Positions 1 to 12,224 of a stretch of DNA of 64,000 bases are shown here, piece after piece. This DNA is from Bubalus kerabau. Lineage: Eukaryota; Chordata; Mammalia; Artiodactyla; Bovidae. The stretch spans positions 39,466,501-39,530,500 of the forward strand of contig NC_073643.1 of the NCBI RefSeq assembly GCF_029407905.1, given 5' to 3'. The first letter of the stretch is position 1. The number at the start of each line of letters is the position of its first letter. The position numbers and the translations under genes were made by a program. Under the pieces are notes generated by a model that saw only the letters and a program-made list of their open reading frames with translations, did not search any database and had not been told where the DNA came from.

Positions 1-197
1 TACAATAGATGCCTCTAGGTGCGAAAGAGGTTTGAGCCTCTCTGGAAGGCTCCCCAGGCTTAGATGGCCAGTCCAAGTTCCATCCTGCGAAATGGGTAGG
101 GGTGTGGTTAGGTGTTGGGTGTACTCACATTGCATTAGAGTGAAATTTGCTCTGTTGACTGTTTGTACTCTTTCTTTGACCCTGGAACCAACACTAC
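1..197. other. Unassigned intergenic sequence at left edge
   Basis: I recognise no gene or repeat here. A short open frame on the plus strand has no family resemblance and runs into the LTR-like block that follows. Confidence 0.4.
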
Positions 198-557
198 TGT
201 TAAAGACAACAGGCCCAAAATGGAGTCACTTATCCTAAGCCACCACTCACCAAACCAAGACTTCATTTAATTCAGTTTGTCTCTCTCAGAAATGGAATCT
301 TAAACCAGTCAATTAGAAATTGCCAGATCAGTTTCAGTTAGGTCATCTGCCTATAGACTCCTACCCTCCCCTAAAGGAAAGAAACCCTGCCATAATCCTT
401 CTGCTTTTTGCCTAGTATAGCTTCCCTGTTCCTGCTCCCTTCTGCCTATAAAATCTTTTGACTTTCTGTTAGATTTGGTGTTGCTTGATTCATGAATTAC
501 TGAATAAAGTCAATGATATCCTGAAATTTTACTCAGTTGAATTTTGTTTTTAAACAC
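198..557 (+). mobile_element. Solo LTR-like remnant of an ancient endogenous retrovirus
   Basis: The block starts with TGTT and ends with AACA, the TG...CA ends expected of a long terminal repeat. Inside, in the right order and spacing, are a TATA box (TATAAAA, 447-453) and a polyadenylation signal (AATAAA, 503-508), as in a U3-R-U5 unit. No retroviral gene follows it and no clear target-site duplication is visible, so it is probably an old solo LTR. I cannot name the family. It could also be a chance combination of these common motifs. Confidence 0.45.
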
Positions 558-1283
558 TATCTACTTCACTGTTTTTAGGCAAATCTGTTGAATTGCTAGT
601 TTGGGGTTTTTTTCCCCAAGCATTTTCTCTGGTTGCCCTTTGGAAGGCCTTTTTGTATCCTCTGCCCAGGGGTGGGGTTAAAGGTGGGTTGGTGATAGTG
701 TGGACCCTGAGTCAAGAACAAGATTTATGGGTAAAGGCACCCATCTTCCTGAAGAGCATTCCAGCCTCATAAAAACAAAGACTTCGTTTTCTTCACTTTG
801 GAACCTTCATTGCCTGGTACCTATTAGGTTGGGAGATCAACTGTCTTGGCTTGCCTAGAATTTTCCAAGTTGTAGTACTAAAAATCCCACATCTTGGAAA
901 CCTCAATTCCAAGGAATCTGGAATGGCTGGTCACCCTACAAAGCTTGCCAAACAAACAAACGAATGCATAAAGCACTTCTGTTTTCCAAAAGTCCGGCCT
1001 CACTGAAAAGATGCGTTAAGTTTCTTTGAGGACAAGCGGTTAGAACAGCAGTTGGCTAGCTAATGGCCATGCACCAAAGCTGGCCTGCTGTCTGTGTATT
1101 TGTTTTTGCTCTTTCTTAATGTCCTTAACACTAAGAATGGTTTTTCAAAATTCATTAAAAAAAAATCAAATGAAGAATAAAACCGTGTGACATACGAACA
1201 TTTTGTGAAAATGAAGTTTGAGAGTCCATAAGTAAAAGGTCATGGGGATGAAGCCCCTTTCATCCATTTATGCCTTGTCCAGG
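558..1283. other. Intergenic, nothing recognised
   Basis: AT-rich sequence with short A and T runs. I see no exon-like frame, structural RNA or recognisable repeat. Confidence 0.4.
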
Positions 1284-1475
1284 GCTGCTTTCCTGATAGC
1301 TCAGCTGGTAAAGAATCCACCTGCAATGCAGGAGACCCCGTTCAATCCATGGGTTGGGAAGATCCCCTGGAGAAGGGAATGGCTACCCACCCCAGTATTC
1401 TCGCCTGGAGAATTCCATGGACTCTGTAGTCCATGGGATCACAAAGAACTTTCAGTTTCACTTTCACTTTTCAGG
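1284..1475 (+). mobile_element. Bov-tA SINE
   Basis: Contains the tRNA-derived head (gctcagctggtaaagaatcc, then ctgcaatgcaggaga) followed by the family body (gggaagatcccctggagaag, then gaatggctacccacc). It ends in a repeated TTTCACTTTCAC-like tail. It is diverged from consensus but unmistakable. The head is a dead tRNA relic, not a tRNA gene. Confidence 0.88.
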
Positions 1476-2307
1476 GCTGCTTTAGTGCTAAGATAGAGCT
1501 AAGTGTTGTGACCGACGTGGCACAGCCTGCAAAGCTGATAGTACTTCTTGTCTGGCCATCTGCAGAAATTGTTTGCAGAGCCCCAGAACAGAAGGAGCTG
1601 CTTGACTCATGAAGAGATCAGAGTCCAGGGTAGGAGGGTGGGAAACAGTGGGATGTTTACGTGGCAGAGTGGCTATATCTCCCAGGGCAACCGGACATTG
1701 ATTGGGTGGCAAGACCGAAAACATCCCAGTTCTTGGCTTTCAGAGAAGCTGACCACTTCTGAGAGTGAAAGAGACCACTGTCAGCATGGACCCTGAGGAC
1801 ACTGGTGATGGCCATGGGGGATGGGAAGTTTGGGGTCCTTTTTCTATCTTCTGGGTATCATAAAGGTCTCCTGGATTCTAAAGTGACTCCCAGAGAGGTA
1901 AATGCTCAATGGTGACTGAGATGGAATTTCTACCCAGCCTGGAGGGGGTCAGGAGTTTGGTTAAAACAAAGAAACATCAATGTCCTACCTTTGAGCAAGG
2001 GGTCTAAGACCATCACATTCTATGAAGGATCCCGTTAGAGAAGGTGAAATGTTGGATTCCATACTGCAGGATTTGAGTGTCTGTATAACCTGCAAAGTGC
2101 ACAGGTAAGCGGAGCAGACAGGAAGAATGAGAAACAGGAGCTAGGAGAGAGAGAGACACTTTAAATGTCCATAGGCTTGTCTGGCCTCTGTCTTCCAGTG
2201 ATCAGTGCAAACCTAGCATGCAGTTGGTGCTAAATAAATGCTTAATGAGTAAGCAATGTGTTTTCTGTCTTTCTTCTAGCCCTTTAGAACCTGCCAGAAT
2301 CTGATAT
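1476..2307. other. Intergenic, nothing recognised
   Basis: Short overlapping open frames occur on both strands near 1490-1800 but lack splice context, family resemblance or convincing coding character. A GAGA-rich patch lies near 2143-2160. Confidence 0.4.
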
Positions 2308-2604
2308 GGATTGTTTCTGCTGCTGCTGCTGCTAAGTCGCTTCAGTTGTGTCCAACTCTGTGTGACCCATAGACAGCAGCCCACCAGGCTCCCCCATCCC
2401 TGGGATTCTCCAGGCAAGAACACTGGAGTGGGTTGCCATTTCCTTCTCCAATGCATGAGAGTGAAAAGTCAAAGTGAAGTCACTCAGTCGTGTCCAACCC
2501 TCAGCGACCCCATGGACTGCAGCCTACCAGGCTCCTCTGTCCATGGGATTTTCCAGGCAAGAGTACTGGAGTGGAGTGCCATGGCCTTCTCCAGGATTGT
2601 TTCT
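2308..2604 (-). mobile_element. BOV-A2 dimeric SINE with target-site duplication
   Basis: On the plus strand it begins with a (GCT)n run and gctaagtcgcttcagttgtg, the reverse complement of a BOV-A2 tail. Two related Bov-A monomers follow, each ending in a ccttctcca motif. An exact 11-bp direct repeat, GGATTGTTTCT, flanks it at 2308-2318 and 2594-2604, so the insertion borders are well defined and the copy is comparatively young. Confidence 0.93.
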
Positions 2605-2694
2605 AGCTTAGTATAAATTTAAATACATGTTATTCCTCCTATTTATTTATAGGCAAGCCTGACATATATTCGTGGAATAAAAGCCAATTCTCCC

Positions 2695-4200
2695 CTTCAG
2701 TTCAGTTCAGTCGCTCAGTCGTGTCTGACTCTTTGCGACCCCATGAATTGCAGCACGCCAGGCCTCCCTGTCCATCACCATCTACCGGAGTTCACTCAAA
2801 CTCACGTCCATCGAGTTGGTGATGCCATCCAGCCCTCTCATCCTCTGTTGTCCCCTTCTCCTCCTGCCCCCAATCCCTCCCAGCATCAGAGTCTTTTCCA
2901 ATGAGTCACCTCTTCACATGAGGTGGCCAAAGTACTGGAGTTTCAGCTTTAGCATCATTCCTTCCAAAGAACACCCAGGGCTGATCTCCTTTAGAATGGA
3001 CTGGTTGGATCTCCTTGCAGTGCAAGGGATTCTCAAGAGTCTTCTCCAACACCACAGTTCAAAAGCATCAATTCTTCGGTGCTCAGCCTTCTTCACAGTC
3101 CAACTCTCACATCCATACATGACCACTGGAAAAACCATAGCCTTGACGAGACGGACCTTGGTTGGCAAAGTAATGTCTCTGCTTTAGGTTGGTCATAACT
3201 TTTCTTCCAAGGAGTAAGCGTCTTTTAATTTTATGGCTGCACTCACCATCTGCAGTGATTTGGGAGCCCAGAAAAAGAAAGTCTGACACTGTTTCCACTG
3301 TTTCCCCATCTATTTCCCATGAAGTGATGGGACCAGATGCCATGATCTTCTTTTTCTGAATGTTGAGCTTGAAGCCAACTTTTTCACTCTCCTCTTTCAC
3401 TTTCATCAAGAGGCTTTTTAGTTCCTCTTCACTTTCTGCCATAAGGGTGGTGTTATCTGCATATCTGAGGTTATTGATATTTCTTCCTGCAATCTTGATT
3501 CCAGCTTGTGCTTCTTCCAGCCCAGCGTTTCTCATGATGGACTCTGCATAGAAGTTAAATAAGCAGGGTGACAGTATACAGCCTTGACATACTCCTTTTC
3601 CTATTTGGAACCAGTCTGTTGTTCCATGTCCAGTTCTAACTGTTGCTTCCTGACCTGCATATAGGTTTCTCAAGAGGCAGGTCAGGTGGTCTGATATTCC
3701 CATCTCTTTCAGGATTTTCCACAGTTTATTGTGATCCACACAGTCAAAGGCTTCGGCATAGTCAATAAAGCAGAAATAGATGTTTTTCTGGAACTCTCTT
3801 GCTTTTTCCATGATCCAGCAGATGTTGGCAATTTGATCTCTGGTTCCTCTGCCTTTTCTAAAACCAGCTTGAACATCTGGAAGTTCATGGTTCACATATT
3901 GCTGAAGTCTGGCTTGGAGAATTTTGAACATTACTTTACTAGCATATGAGATGAGTGCAATTGTGAGGTAGTTTGAGCATTCTTTGGCATTGCCTTTCTT
4001 TGGGATTGGAATGAAAACTGACCTGTTCCAGTCCTGTGGCCACTGCTGAGTTTTCCAAATGTGCAGGCATATTGAGTGCAGGACTTTCACAGCATCATCT
4101 TTCAGGATTTGAAATAGCTCAACTGGAATTCCATCACCTCCACTAGATTTGTTCATAGTGATGCTTTCTAAGGCCCGCTTGACTTCACATTCTCCCCTTA
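2695..4200 (-). pseudogene. BovB LINE 3' portion with decayed reverse transcriptase
   Basis: Read on the minus strand this is the C-terminal half of the BovB (RTE-clade) non-LTR retrotransposon polyprotein followed by its 3' end. A 349-codon frame (4156-3107) holds the reverse transcriptase palm, including motifs resembling AFDCVDH and a YAD catalytic box. A second frame (3168-2914) holds the conserved C-terminal segment with [13 protein letters not shown]. The switch of frame near 3110-3170 shows a frameshift. The catalytic box reads YADN where the family has YADD, so a catalytic aspartate is lost. The copy is truncated at its 5' side near 4200 and lacks the endonuclease domain. The simple-repeat 3' tail lies at 2697-2715. 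It is a dead transposon copy, not a host gene. Confidence 0.93.
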
Positions 4201-4321
4201 AAGGGATTCAGATATGAACATATTGGTTGGGGGAGCAGGTGACCCAGCGACCCTTCCAATTCCCTTGAAATCAGAACCCCTGGTGTTACACAGACACTTA
4301 CTGTGCCCACTAGGTGTCAGG

Positions 4322-4530
4322 TTCTAGTGTTAGTTGCTCAGTCGTGTCCAACTCTTTGCGACCACATGGACTGTAGCCCACCAGGCTCCTCTGGCCATTG
4401 AATTCTCCAGACAAGAATACTGGAGTGGGAAGCCATTGCCTTCTCAAGGGGCTCTTCCCAACCCAGGATTGAACCTGGGTCTCCTATGGAGCAGGCGGAT
4501 TCTTTACCATCTGAGCCTCCAGGGAAACAC
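4322..4530 (-). mobile_element. Bov-tA SINE
   Basis: Reverse-oriented copy: ttgctcagtcgtgtccaact on the left and the tRNA-derived head (ccatctgagcctccaggga) on the right. Confidence 0.9.
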
Positions 4531-6012
4531 TTTAAATGAATTGTCTGGAGTCCTCACAGAACTGCAACGTAAGTATTCTTACTGGACAGATGGTGAAAAT
4601 GAAGTTCAGAGAGGTCAAGAAATGAGCTCAAAGTCACACAACTACTGTTTAGCATTCTCAGCCTTCTAAGGACTCTGTGGAAAGGCAAAGGCTGCGGCAG
4701 GGGGTTAACCACCTGGAAGGAAATGTATAGTCCCCATTTCCCAGAAGAATAACAGGTTTCTAGAACTACTTGCAGCACGACTACTTGCCTAGCCTTTTCT
4801 GCTATACATTGAATTTCTGAACAGTAGCACTTACATAGCTGTGACAGGCTCGATGCTGGAGGAAACATATTAAGCTTTTCTCCCAATTGTTTTCCCAGTT
4901 ATTTGCAGCTGATTTTTCCATCAATCATCTTGAAAGAAACAGAGATCAATCTCTACTTCATTAGCTTCATCTGAAGCCTGGGGAAGTTTAGCCGGAGAAC
5001 TGCGTGATTTTGAGTAATCAGCTTTCTGCCTTAGCATTTCCCTGTGTGCAAGCAAGTACCTGGATTAGATTCCTGTGTCTGCCCCTGATTTATATACAGG
5101 GAGGTCTGGCTCATGTGAAGTCCAGTTCAGTGAAGTCCCCAGCAATGTAATGCAGTGTGAATGGAGGATTAATTCCTACCCCTGTTACTAGACCTATTAC
5201 AGAACAGACTTCCAGATCCAACTATAAATCATAATGCAATGTAACCTATTCTCAGGTCTCACAGCATCTCAAGGACTTGAAGAGATGATTTGCCTGGGAG
5301 TTATTTACATGTATTGCTTCTTTTTTTCTTAATGCCGAATACTGCCTATTTAAGGATTAAAAAAAAAACGAATCCTTGTGCCAAAGCTCCCTGTGTTATC
5401 AGCTTATGGAAATAAGGAGATTTTTGTCTGCTAGGGGGACATAGGGTTCGTCCAGTGAGGGTGTATCTCAAAAAAGAATTTGTAAGGGACCGACTTGTTT
5501 TGATTTCAGAGTATTTTGGCATTTGTGGAATTCTGAAGACTCAGGATTCCTAAAAAAATTAAACTTTTTTTTTGGATATAGCCTACAAAACATAGACAAC
5601 TTGAAAAAAATTAAAATGTATATGATGGCAGCACTATTGATATAGGATCTGGCATGTTTATATGTGTAGTCTTTTTTTGGTGCCAAGCACTACCCATGGA
5701 TACATGGTTGGCACAGTCAATCCTTTTAGTCACCTCAGGCGATGAGAAATATTATTATCTAGTAATGATAATATTATTATTATTATCCACAGCTTATAGG
5801 TGAGAGAATGGGGACAGAGAAGTTAAGTAATTTACAGGAGGCTGCTCAGAGGGAGGAAGAGGTAGATGACGGATTTAGATCCACCCAGGTAGTCTGAAGC
5901 CATATCTCAAAATCTTCAACACCATTCAGGGTAGTATTTCCACGTCATTGTTCAACAGATATTACATTAATGGCCAAATATATGTTTACGTTGTTACTTA
6001 ACACTGTAACAC
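4531..6012. other. Intergenic; old MIR-like fragments
   Basis: About 4545-4640 resembles a MIR core (tcacagaactgcaacgtaag, then agaggtcaagaaatgagctc). About 5735-5885 again looks MIR-like (ttataggtgagagaatgggg, then agaagttaagtaatttacag). Between them the sequence is AT-rich with poly(A) and poly(T) runs at 5329 and 5565 and no gene that I recognise. Confidence 0.4.
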
Positions 6013-6230
6013 CTGGCTTCCCAGATGGAGCTAGTGTTAAAGAACCCTCCTGCCAATGCAAGAGACATAAGAGATGCGGGTTCAGTCCCTGGGCTGGGAA
6101 GATCCCCTGGAGGAGGAAATGGCAGCTGACTTCAGTATTCTTGCCCAGAGAATCCCATGGACAGAGGAGCCTGGCAGGCTACAGTCCAAAGGGTTGCAAA
6201 GAGTCAGACATGACTGAAGAGTCTTAACCC
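6013..6230 (+). mobile_element. Bov-tA SINE
   Basis: Contains ggcttcccagatggagctag, then gggctgggaagatcccctgg, then caaagagtcagacatgactg, ending in a short (AC)n tail at 6230-6241. Confidence 0.9.
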
Positions 6231-6489
6231 ACACACACACTGTATATACAGCTTAGTGTTCCTCCTTTTCTTCTACTTAACTTTCATCATAAGCATTTCC
6301 CCTTGTCATTAAATTGCTAAAAAAAATTTTTTTAAGCTGTGGCGGGCTTAATTGGCTACATTTGCAGAAAATGCATATTTGTACATTTGTAGAAAACAAA
6401 ATATTGATGTGTCATTTCATGTCATGTTCCAAAATAAATCCCAGATGGATTAAAGACATTTCAAAGTTCTAAAAGGAAAATTAAGAAAA

Positions 6490-6700
6490 GATAAGTAAAT
6501 CAGGCTCACCAGAGTTCAAATTGAAGTCCAGTTGGAAGCTCTGTGACTTGGGAAAATTACTTAACCTCTCTGAGCCTTTGCTTCTTAATCTGTAAAAATG
6601 GAAATGACATCTAATTTAGAAGAATGCTTTTAAAGGAATAAATGAAGAGTGTAACAGTGTACCTGGCATTTAACATGTTTCCAGTAAATGCTAGATATTG
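6490..6700 (+). repeat. MIR SINE fragment
   Basis: Matches the MIR core: a tgtgacttgggaaaattact segment, then ctctgagcctttgcttctta and a taaaaatggaaatgacatct tail. It is ancient and strongly diverged. Confidence 0.65.
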
Positions 6701-7639
6701 TTATACTTAGAACTAGAAAAAATTTGTCCAAAATTTCAGGGGGAAAACAGCTCTCACCTTTGCCCTAAACACTGACTCTACTAATCTGTCTAAATAACTA
6801 GATCCCCTCAGCCTCCACCCAATCATGGTAAGAGAGGTTTGTTCTAATTGGTATGTAGGGAGGAACTGCTTTTAGTCTTATCTGTGGCTCAGAGTGTGTT
6901 AAGCCAGCTTCAAATTAAGTTCAGAAATGCGAATGTTGTCTTCCCTTCTCTCAGCTTCTTCTTTTTTTTTCTATCATAGAATCACAAGTGAGAGGTTGGA
7001 GTATGAGTCTGCATATTTAGAAGAGACACAAATGCGATTTCCATAACTAGCCTCCAGTCTTCAAGGGAAAAAAGAGCTGGCATAATCGTTAAGCAGAAAC
7101 GGTGGGTGAATTATATTTCAGAGCTTCAGGTCCCATTTAGCCCAACCCACTCACCCAAATAAAGCCAGAGCTGTTTGCAATTTAATATCAGGTCATTGAC
7201 ACTTAACCATGTTTAATTTGTCTGACATCCTGGATGGTAAATCTGCATGTAAACCTAGTGTTATGCTCTGCGTGTTTAGGTCTGGATGATAAAGCTGGAC
7301 AGTGGCATTTCATCATAAAGTGTGAGACAACAGGTGGGAGATTAATGAAGCAGCTGGCACTTCCAAAAGATTCTAGAGCGACTGTTTCAGCACCGGGTCC
7401 TAGGGTTCATAATTACCTAGAGAAATGCAGTTGGAACAACAGACTCATCACCAATCTGTTGACTGCCTGACAGAGTACTTGAAGAGGTAGGAAAATCACT
7501 GTTAAGAACAGAGTCATGTGAGAACAATCTAAAACTTGTTGAATATTATTAGTGTGACAAGATATATAAGGAACAACGACAAGCAAACTGGGACAGGTTT
7601 TGCTGAAAGCTGTTTTTAGTTCAAACACTTATTTGGTTT
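6701..7639. other. Intergenic, nothing recognised
   Basis: No recognisable gene, repeat family or structural RNA. Open frames at 7234-7470 (+) and 7413-7628 (-) are short and look random. Confidence 0.35.
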
Positions 7640-7765
7640 AGAATACATATATATAGCAAGAGAAAGCATGGAATATAAATACATACATCATATACATATA
7701 CCACACATAGATACATATGTAACATATAAATATACAAATAATTATAAATACATAAAAATATATCC
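7640..7765. repeat. AT-rich (ATAC/ATAT)n simple-repeat tract
   Basis: Imperfect repeats of ATACAT, ATATAC and ATAAAT over about 125 bp, with interruptions. Confidence 0.7.
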
Positions 7766-10113
7766 TCCTATCCTCATGTTTTAGTTTTTTGGTTTAAGTT
7801 GGCATCCTTGGTTGACTAGCTCATCTGGGGACTTGTGTGGGTCCTTTAGGCATTTTGTGGCCGTATTTCTCCTGGGCTTAGATTTCTGTATGATCTCCTT
7901 CACACTCTCACTGAGGTTAAAAATTTCCTACTTGGGAACAATGCAAGTCCTCCCATCACCTTCCCCTCAAGAAGTGTATCTCTTAATTATGTGCTTCGCA
8001 GAGTTATAAAATGGCACTTGTTGCTTCAACAGGTACAAACGCCGAGTGCAATGGAAGACTATGAGGAAAACAGTGGGGTGAGCACAAAGACAAACACACC
8101 ACAAACATAACATCCCTAAAGCAAATATCTAGCGCATGTATCCACAGCAGACTTTGTGAGCTGTCTCCCAGAATCCATCCATTCCTTGTACCTGAGTAAC
8201 AGAATCCACTGTGATACAGTAAAGCACAGTAAAATGAGATCTGTCTGTAATCATAAGAGCAAAAACCGAAATAAAAAAAAAGTGAGTGGAAAAACAAACA
8301 AAATGTCAGATCATGGGAATGATGCAGTAGAATGTTTAGATAATTCCAGTTTTCCAAACGCTATCACTTATGTTTTCTCCTTTGAGCCTTTGGACCACCT
8401 GGCTGGGAGAGTCCACTCCAATTTTCTCACCTGTATATTGTGGACAGTCTGTCTGCTCTAGAAGTGGTTCCAGCAGCTCCTACTATCGCTCGGTCTGGGG
8501 TGCTACATCACCCCTTGTTGGTTTCTCTTACCCTGTCCACACTTCTGTAAATGGTTCCTTTGGTAATGCCTCCTCGGCTAGCCTGCTTGTGTGTGTTAGC
8601 TGTGCCATGTGGGGAGCCTTGATTGGTACAACAGCATGTCCAGTGCTGGGGAGTGTGCAGTAGAGTTGGTTCCCCAAACCAGGTGTTTCTCTGGGCAGAG
8701 TCGTGTCTCATCTCCTCCCAGCATGTAGAAAGGGGTTGTCAAATAACAGTTGCATGAATCTTGCAGTGTGTTGGCCAAAAGTCAGCAGGAGAAAGAAATG
8801 AATTGCAAGCTATTTATCACCAGTAGGCGATGCAATCAAGCCCCTTCATGATTTGTGATACAAAGTAGGCTTCCACAGGAAACATTTATTTTAGCTTCAT
8901 CATTCTCTTCCTCCTAACGATGTTTACTCTGCAAAATGCCTCTCATAATTTCCTTTTTTTTTCTTTTTTGGCAACTGCATCCTCTTGTCAGTATCCTCTT
9001 TTCTGCCAAGAGCACACACAGCCTCAGAGATTCCAACTTTTTCAGAAGAAATATGACTCTATTAATTACTCTGTGAAATGAGACTTCTGACACTCAGCTG
9101 TAGGACAAAATAAGAACCTGAGAAACGTCATAGGAGGATGAATGAAAGATTTTACCCAAACATGCTAGAAAGTCAAAGTTAAGATACTTTCCTAACAGCA
9201 ACATCCAGAGGCCACCAATCCCACCCATCCATCCTTCCTTTTGTCCATCCATCCACTGTATATGTATCAGTTGCTTGGGTGTTAGACTGCGGGTCTAAAG
9301 GAGCAATAGTGAGCAAGACAGACCTGGTTTCTGCCCTCCCAGAGCTTATGCTGCAAACATGTATCTTTATAACATCAGCCTCAAGTACCAGGGCTGGCTT
9401 CATGGGTGTGACATACCCAGCGCATAAAAAGTAGAAGGCTTCCTTATTTAGTTTAATGCTCCGCTGTCACCATTTTGAAATTCTTAATAATTACTGAGAA
9501 TTCTTAATAATTGATGCTCAAAGTAGGCACTTAAAATGTGCTCACTGAATGAAAGAATGAATGCCTGGCATTCATTAGGAGGTCAATAAATTAGGTTAAG
9601 TGGGCATATCAGGAGGGACTATTGTCCTACCTCCTTCAACTTCAAAAGTAAAGAAGGGGGCGTGGGGTCTTGCCACCAGGACCACTTCCCTTCTTCCCCC
9701 AGTCTTCACACCTCTCTAGGCCCTTGATCAAGTGTGGGTAGGACCTATTTATTTCAAGCTGCTATTTAATTTTTTCTCTTCCTGTGCCATGAAAAATTCT
9801 TGGCATCAGACAGCCTCAGGGCAGTACTATTTTTATTTCACCAGCAGAATAATTAAATTCAGGCTCAGTTGATTTTCCCCAGAAGAGAGGCTGTGGGCAA
9901 AACGGGATGAAGAGGCTGCTGCTACAGAGGGCTGGTTTGAATGGGTTCCAGAGGGACTAGATACAATGATCTGAGTCACATTTACCGTGGATCCACATAG
10001 GGAGGAGGGAGCGAAGGCTTTGCTAAGATCACTCAATCAGACCTTTCGGCTCAGCAGGACAGCCACAATCCTGTCTTAGAATCTTAGAGCTGGAAGGAGC
10101 TATAGGAATGATC
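7766..10113. other. Intergenic, no gene recognised
   Basis: Holds several unconvincing open frames (8004-8357 minus, 8370-8663 plus), an imperfect CCAT-rich patch at 9220-9255 and a T-rich run at 8951-8969. None has splice context or family resemblance that I can see. Confidence 0.35.
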
Positions 10114-10338
10114 CAGACTGGGGGTCAGTAAACCATAGTCAAGGACCAAATCTGGCCGGCTGCCTGGTTTTGTAAATGAAGTTTCACTGGACCGTAGCCA
10201 TGGCCATTCATTTGCATATTGTCTATGGCTGCTTTCAAGGTACAAGTGTGAAGATGCTGTCACAGACCATATGGCCTGCAAGTCCAAACATATTTATTGT
10301 CTGGTCCTTTATAGACAAAATGTATCGACCACTGATCT
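10114..10338 (+). mobile_element. Non-autonomous hAT-type DNA transposon remnant
   Basis: Recognised from its widespread mammalian consensus: gggtcagtaaaccatagtc, then a ttttgtaaatgaagtttcac segment, then a tattgtctatggctgctttc core, and ttatagacaaaatgtatcga close to the end. The terminal parts (ggtcagtaaac and atcgaccactg) are consistent with degenerate inverted ends. I do not assign a family name. Confidence 0.7.
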
Positions 10339-10539
10339 AGACAAGAAACGCTCACAACGTATAATGTGGGTGCTACTAGTCTTCCAGGACTCTCTATTCA
10401 AAAGGATGTTGTGGTCAAATACATTGGGAAAACGCATGAACCTTATGTCCCTTCTTAGAACTTCACAAACTCCAAAACCCTACTGCAACAGCCCCTGTCC
10501 ACACTGTGTCCACAAGCACTGCACACTCTGACTTTTGTA

Positions 10540-10915
10540 CACACCTGTGGCTCTTGTTATGTTATTAGTTGTCTTTGCCTCCTGACTCAGGGAGCAGGAC
10601 AAATTAGGAGTACTGGAGAATTAATGACCTTGAAAGCAGACTTCAGCCAATGATGGACAATATAAGGGAGAGAATTTCTCAGCTTCCTTGCCTATTGTTG
10701 TGAAAACTCTTGAGACATGACCTACACTGAATCCCAGAGCCCATCTGTGGGACCAAGTCCCCACTGCCCACAGGGGTCAGCCTGTTCATAAATGTACACT
10801 TTACTGATGGGCCTCTCTTAAAGACCCCAAATGCAGTTCTTTGAAATCACCTCTCAAATAAACTCATTCTATTCTTATCTTTAGGTTGTGCTTCTGAGGG
10901 AACTCAAACTAAGAT
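10540..10915 (+). mobile_element. LTR-like remnant
   Basis: A block ending in an AATAAA signal (tctcaaataaactcattct, about 10850-10870), then gtgcttctgagggaactcaa and actaagata, a common ending for old mammalian LTRs. A weak TATA-like element (gacaatataaggg) lies upstream at about 10656-10668. No retroviral genes are present. Confidence 0.4.
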
Positions 10916-12011
10916 ATCTACCAGTTAAAGGCTCTGAGAAGTCCTGTAGTAAATGTATACGTGCCTTCTTAATTTGGCCTTCGAGGCTTTTTTTTTTTTT
11001 TTTTTTAAATCTGGCTTCTACCCAACTTCCCAGCCTAATTTTTCTCAAGTTTCCCCTACTTAGCTCAAGTTTTTTTTTTTTCAATTTCTGATCCCGCTAT
11101 ATTCTTAATGATGTTACTATCCCCTAAGGTGACAGAAGAACTCATGTGTACTAGGAAGACACATGCCTAGCATAAGCATCATTTGCTACCGAGTGACACT
11201 CAAAGTCTATAACTCATATGACATCTGCCTAGATCAATGGGCATAGATGCTGGTTGTGAACATGGGTTGTGTACATGCCAATAAGTGCAATCAACCCATC
11301 TTCCTAGGATACAGACAAAAGTAAGAGCCTCACTTCTCAGGCTGAGGTACTCCAGGTACAGCTAATAGGATTTCTGTGATGACATCCTCTTCCAGAGTTT
11401 TGGCATCAGCCTGGGGGCAGCTCAGGCCTGTTGAAATGAAGATCAGAACTGACATCGTGAGCAAGCTGGCTTTATGTGTAGGCTCAAGGTGCTGACAAAA
11501 GCCTCCCTTTCTTCTGAGCCCAATCACCTGCCTCTAGCTTAATTCCAGAGGGGTTTCCAGAGTCAAGCTCTCAGTTCATTCTTACGTGCTCTCCCAGAGA
11601 TTAGAAGTGATTTCCATTCTTCACCTCTCCTCCCTTTCTGACTTCAGGGAGGGCATGGGTGGAGGAAGTCCAGCGTGGACAGTTCATGAGCGATGAGCCA
11701 CACTGCTCTGGCATTTAATGTTTTCACTGTTCCACACATGCTTTTCAGGGGGCAGTCAGAGCTCCTCCATTGAAGACCAGAGTTTCAGGAAAACCGAAGT
11801 TCTGCTTTTCTCACTTTTATTATTGATTTTCATTAAGCCCTTCAGAGGCCCCCAGTACCTCCAGCCTTCTTCCCTTCAAAGAGAGAGATTTAGAGAAAGC
11901 AGCCAGTTTCCAGCTTTCAGAGACTGCTAGAGATGCTGCTGTCTCATGACTGTCCTGCTCCTGAGGTCCTCTGCTGTTTACCCAGTGAAGGGGGCAAAGG
12001 TTACTTGGGAT
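10916..12011. other. Intergenic with poly(T) tracts
   Basis: T runs at about 10988-11006 and 11070-11081 could be the tails of degraded minus-strand retroposons, but no body is recognisable. The remainder holds no gene that I recognise. Confidence 0.4.
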
Positions 12012-12224
12012 TAACCTGTTGTTCAGTCTCTCAGTCGTGTCCAACTCTTTGTGACCCGAAGGACTATAGCCCACCAGACTCCTCTGTCCATGGGATTCTC
12101 CAGGCAGGAATACTGGAGTGGGTTGCCATTCCCTTTTCCACGGGATCTTCCTGACCCAGGGATCAAATCTGGGTCTCCTGCATTGCAGGCAGACTCTTTA
12201 CCATCTGAGTCACCAGGGAAGGCT
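12012..12224 (-). mobile_element. Bov-tA SINE
   Basis: Reverse orientation: ttcagtctctcagtcgtgtc on the left, ttaccatctgagtcaccagg (tRNA-derived head) on the right. Confidence 0.92.

Noticed and set aside
2697..2715. Regularly spaced repeats suggesting a CRISPR array or operator
   Set aside because: These are short simple-repeat BovB tails; there is no repeat-spacer structure anywhere in the window.
3107..4156. 349-codon frame as a host protein-coding gene
   Set aside because: Its translation is the BovB reverse transcriptase, with a mutated catalytic box and a downstream frameshift; it is a transposon relic.
8004..8357. 117-codon minus-strand frame
   Set aside because: Cys/Phe/Tyr-rich translation without domain or context; probably random.
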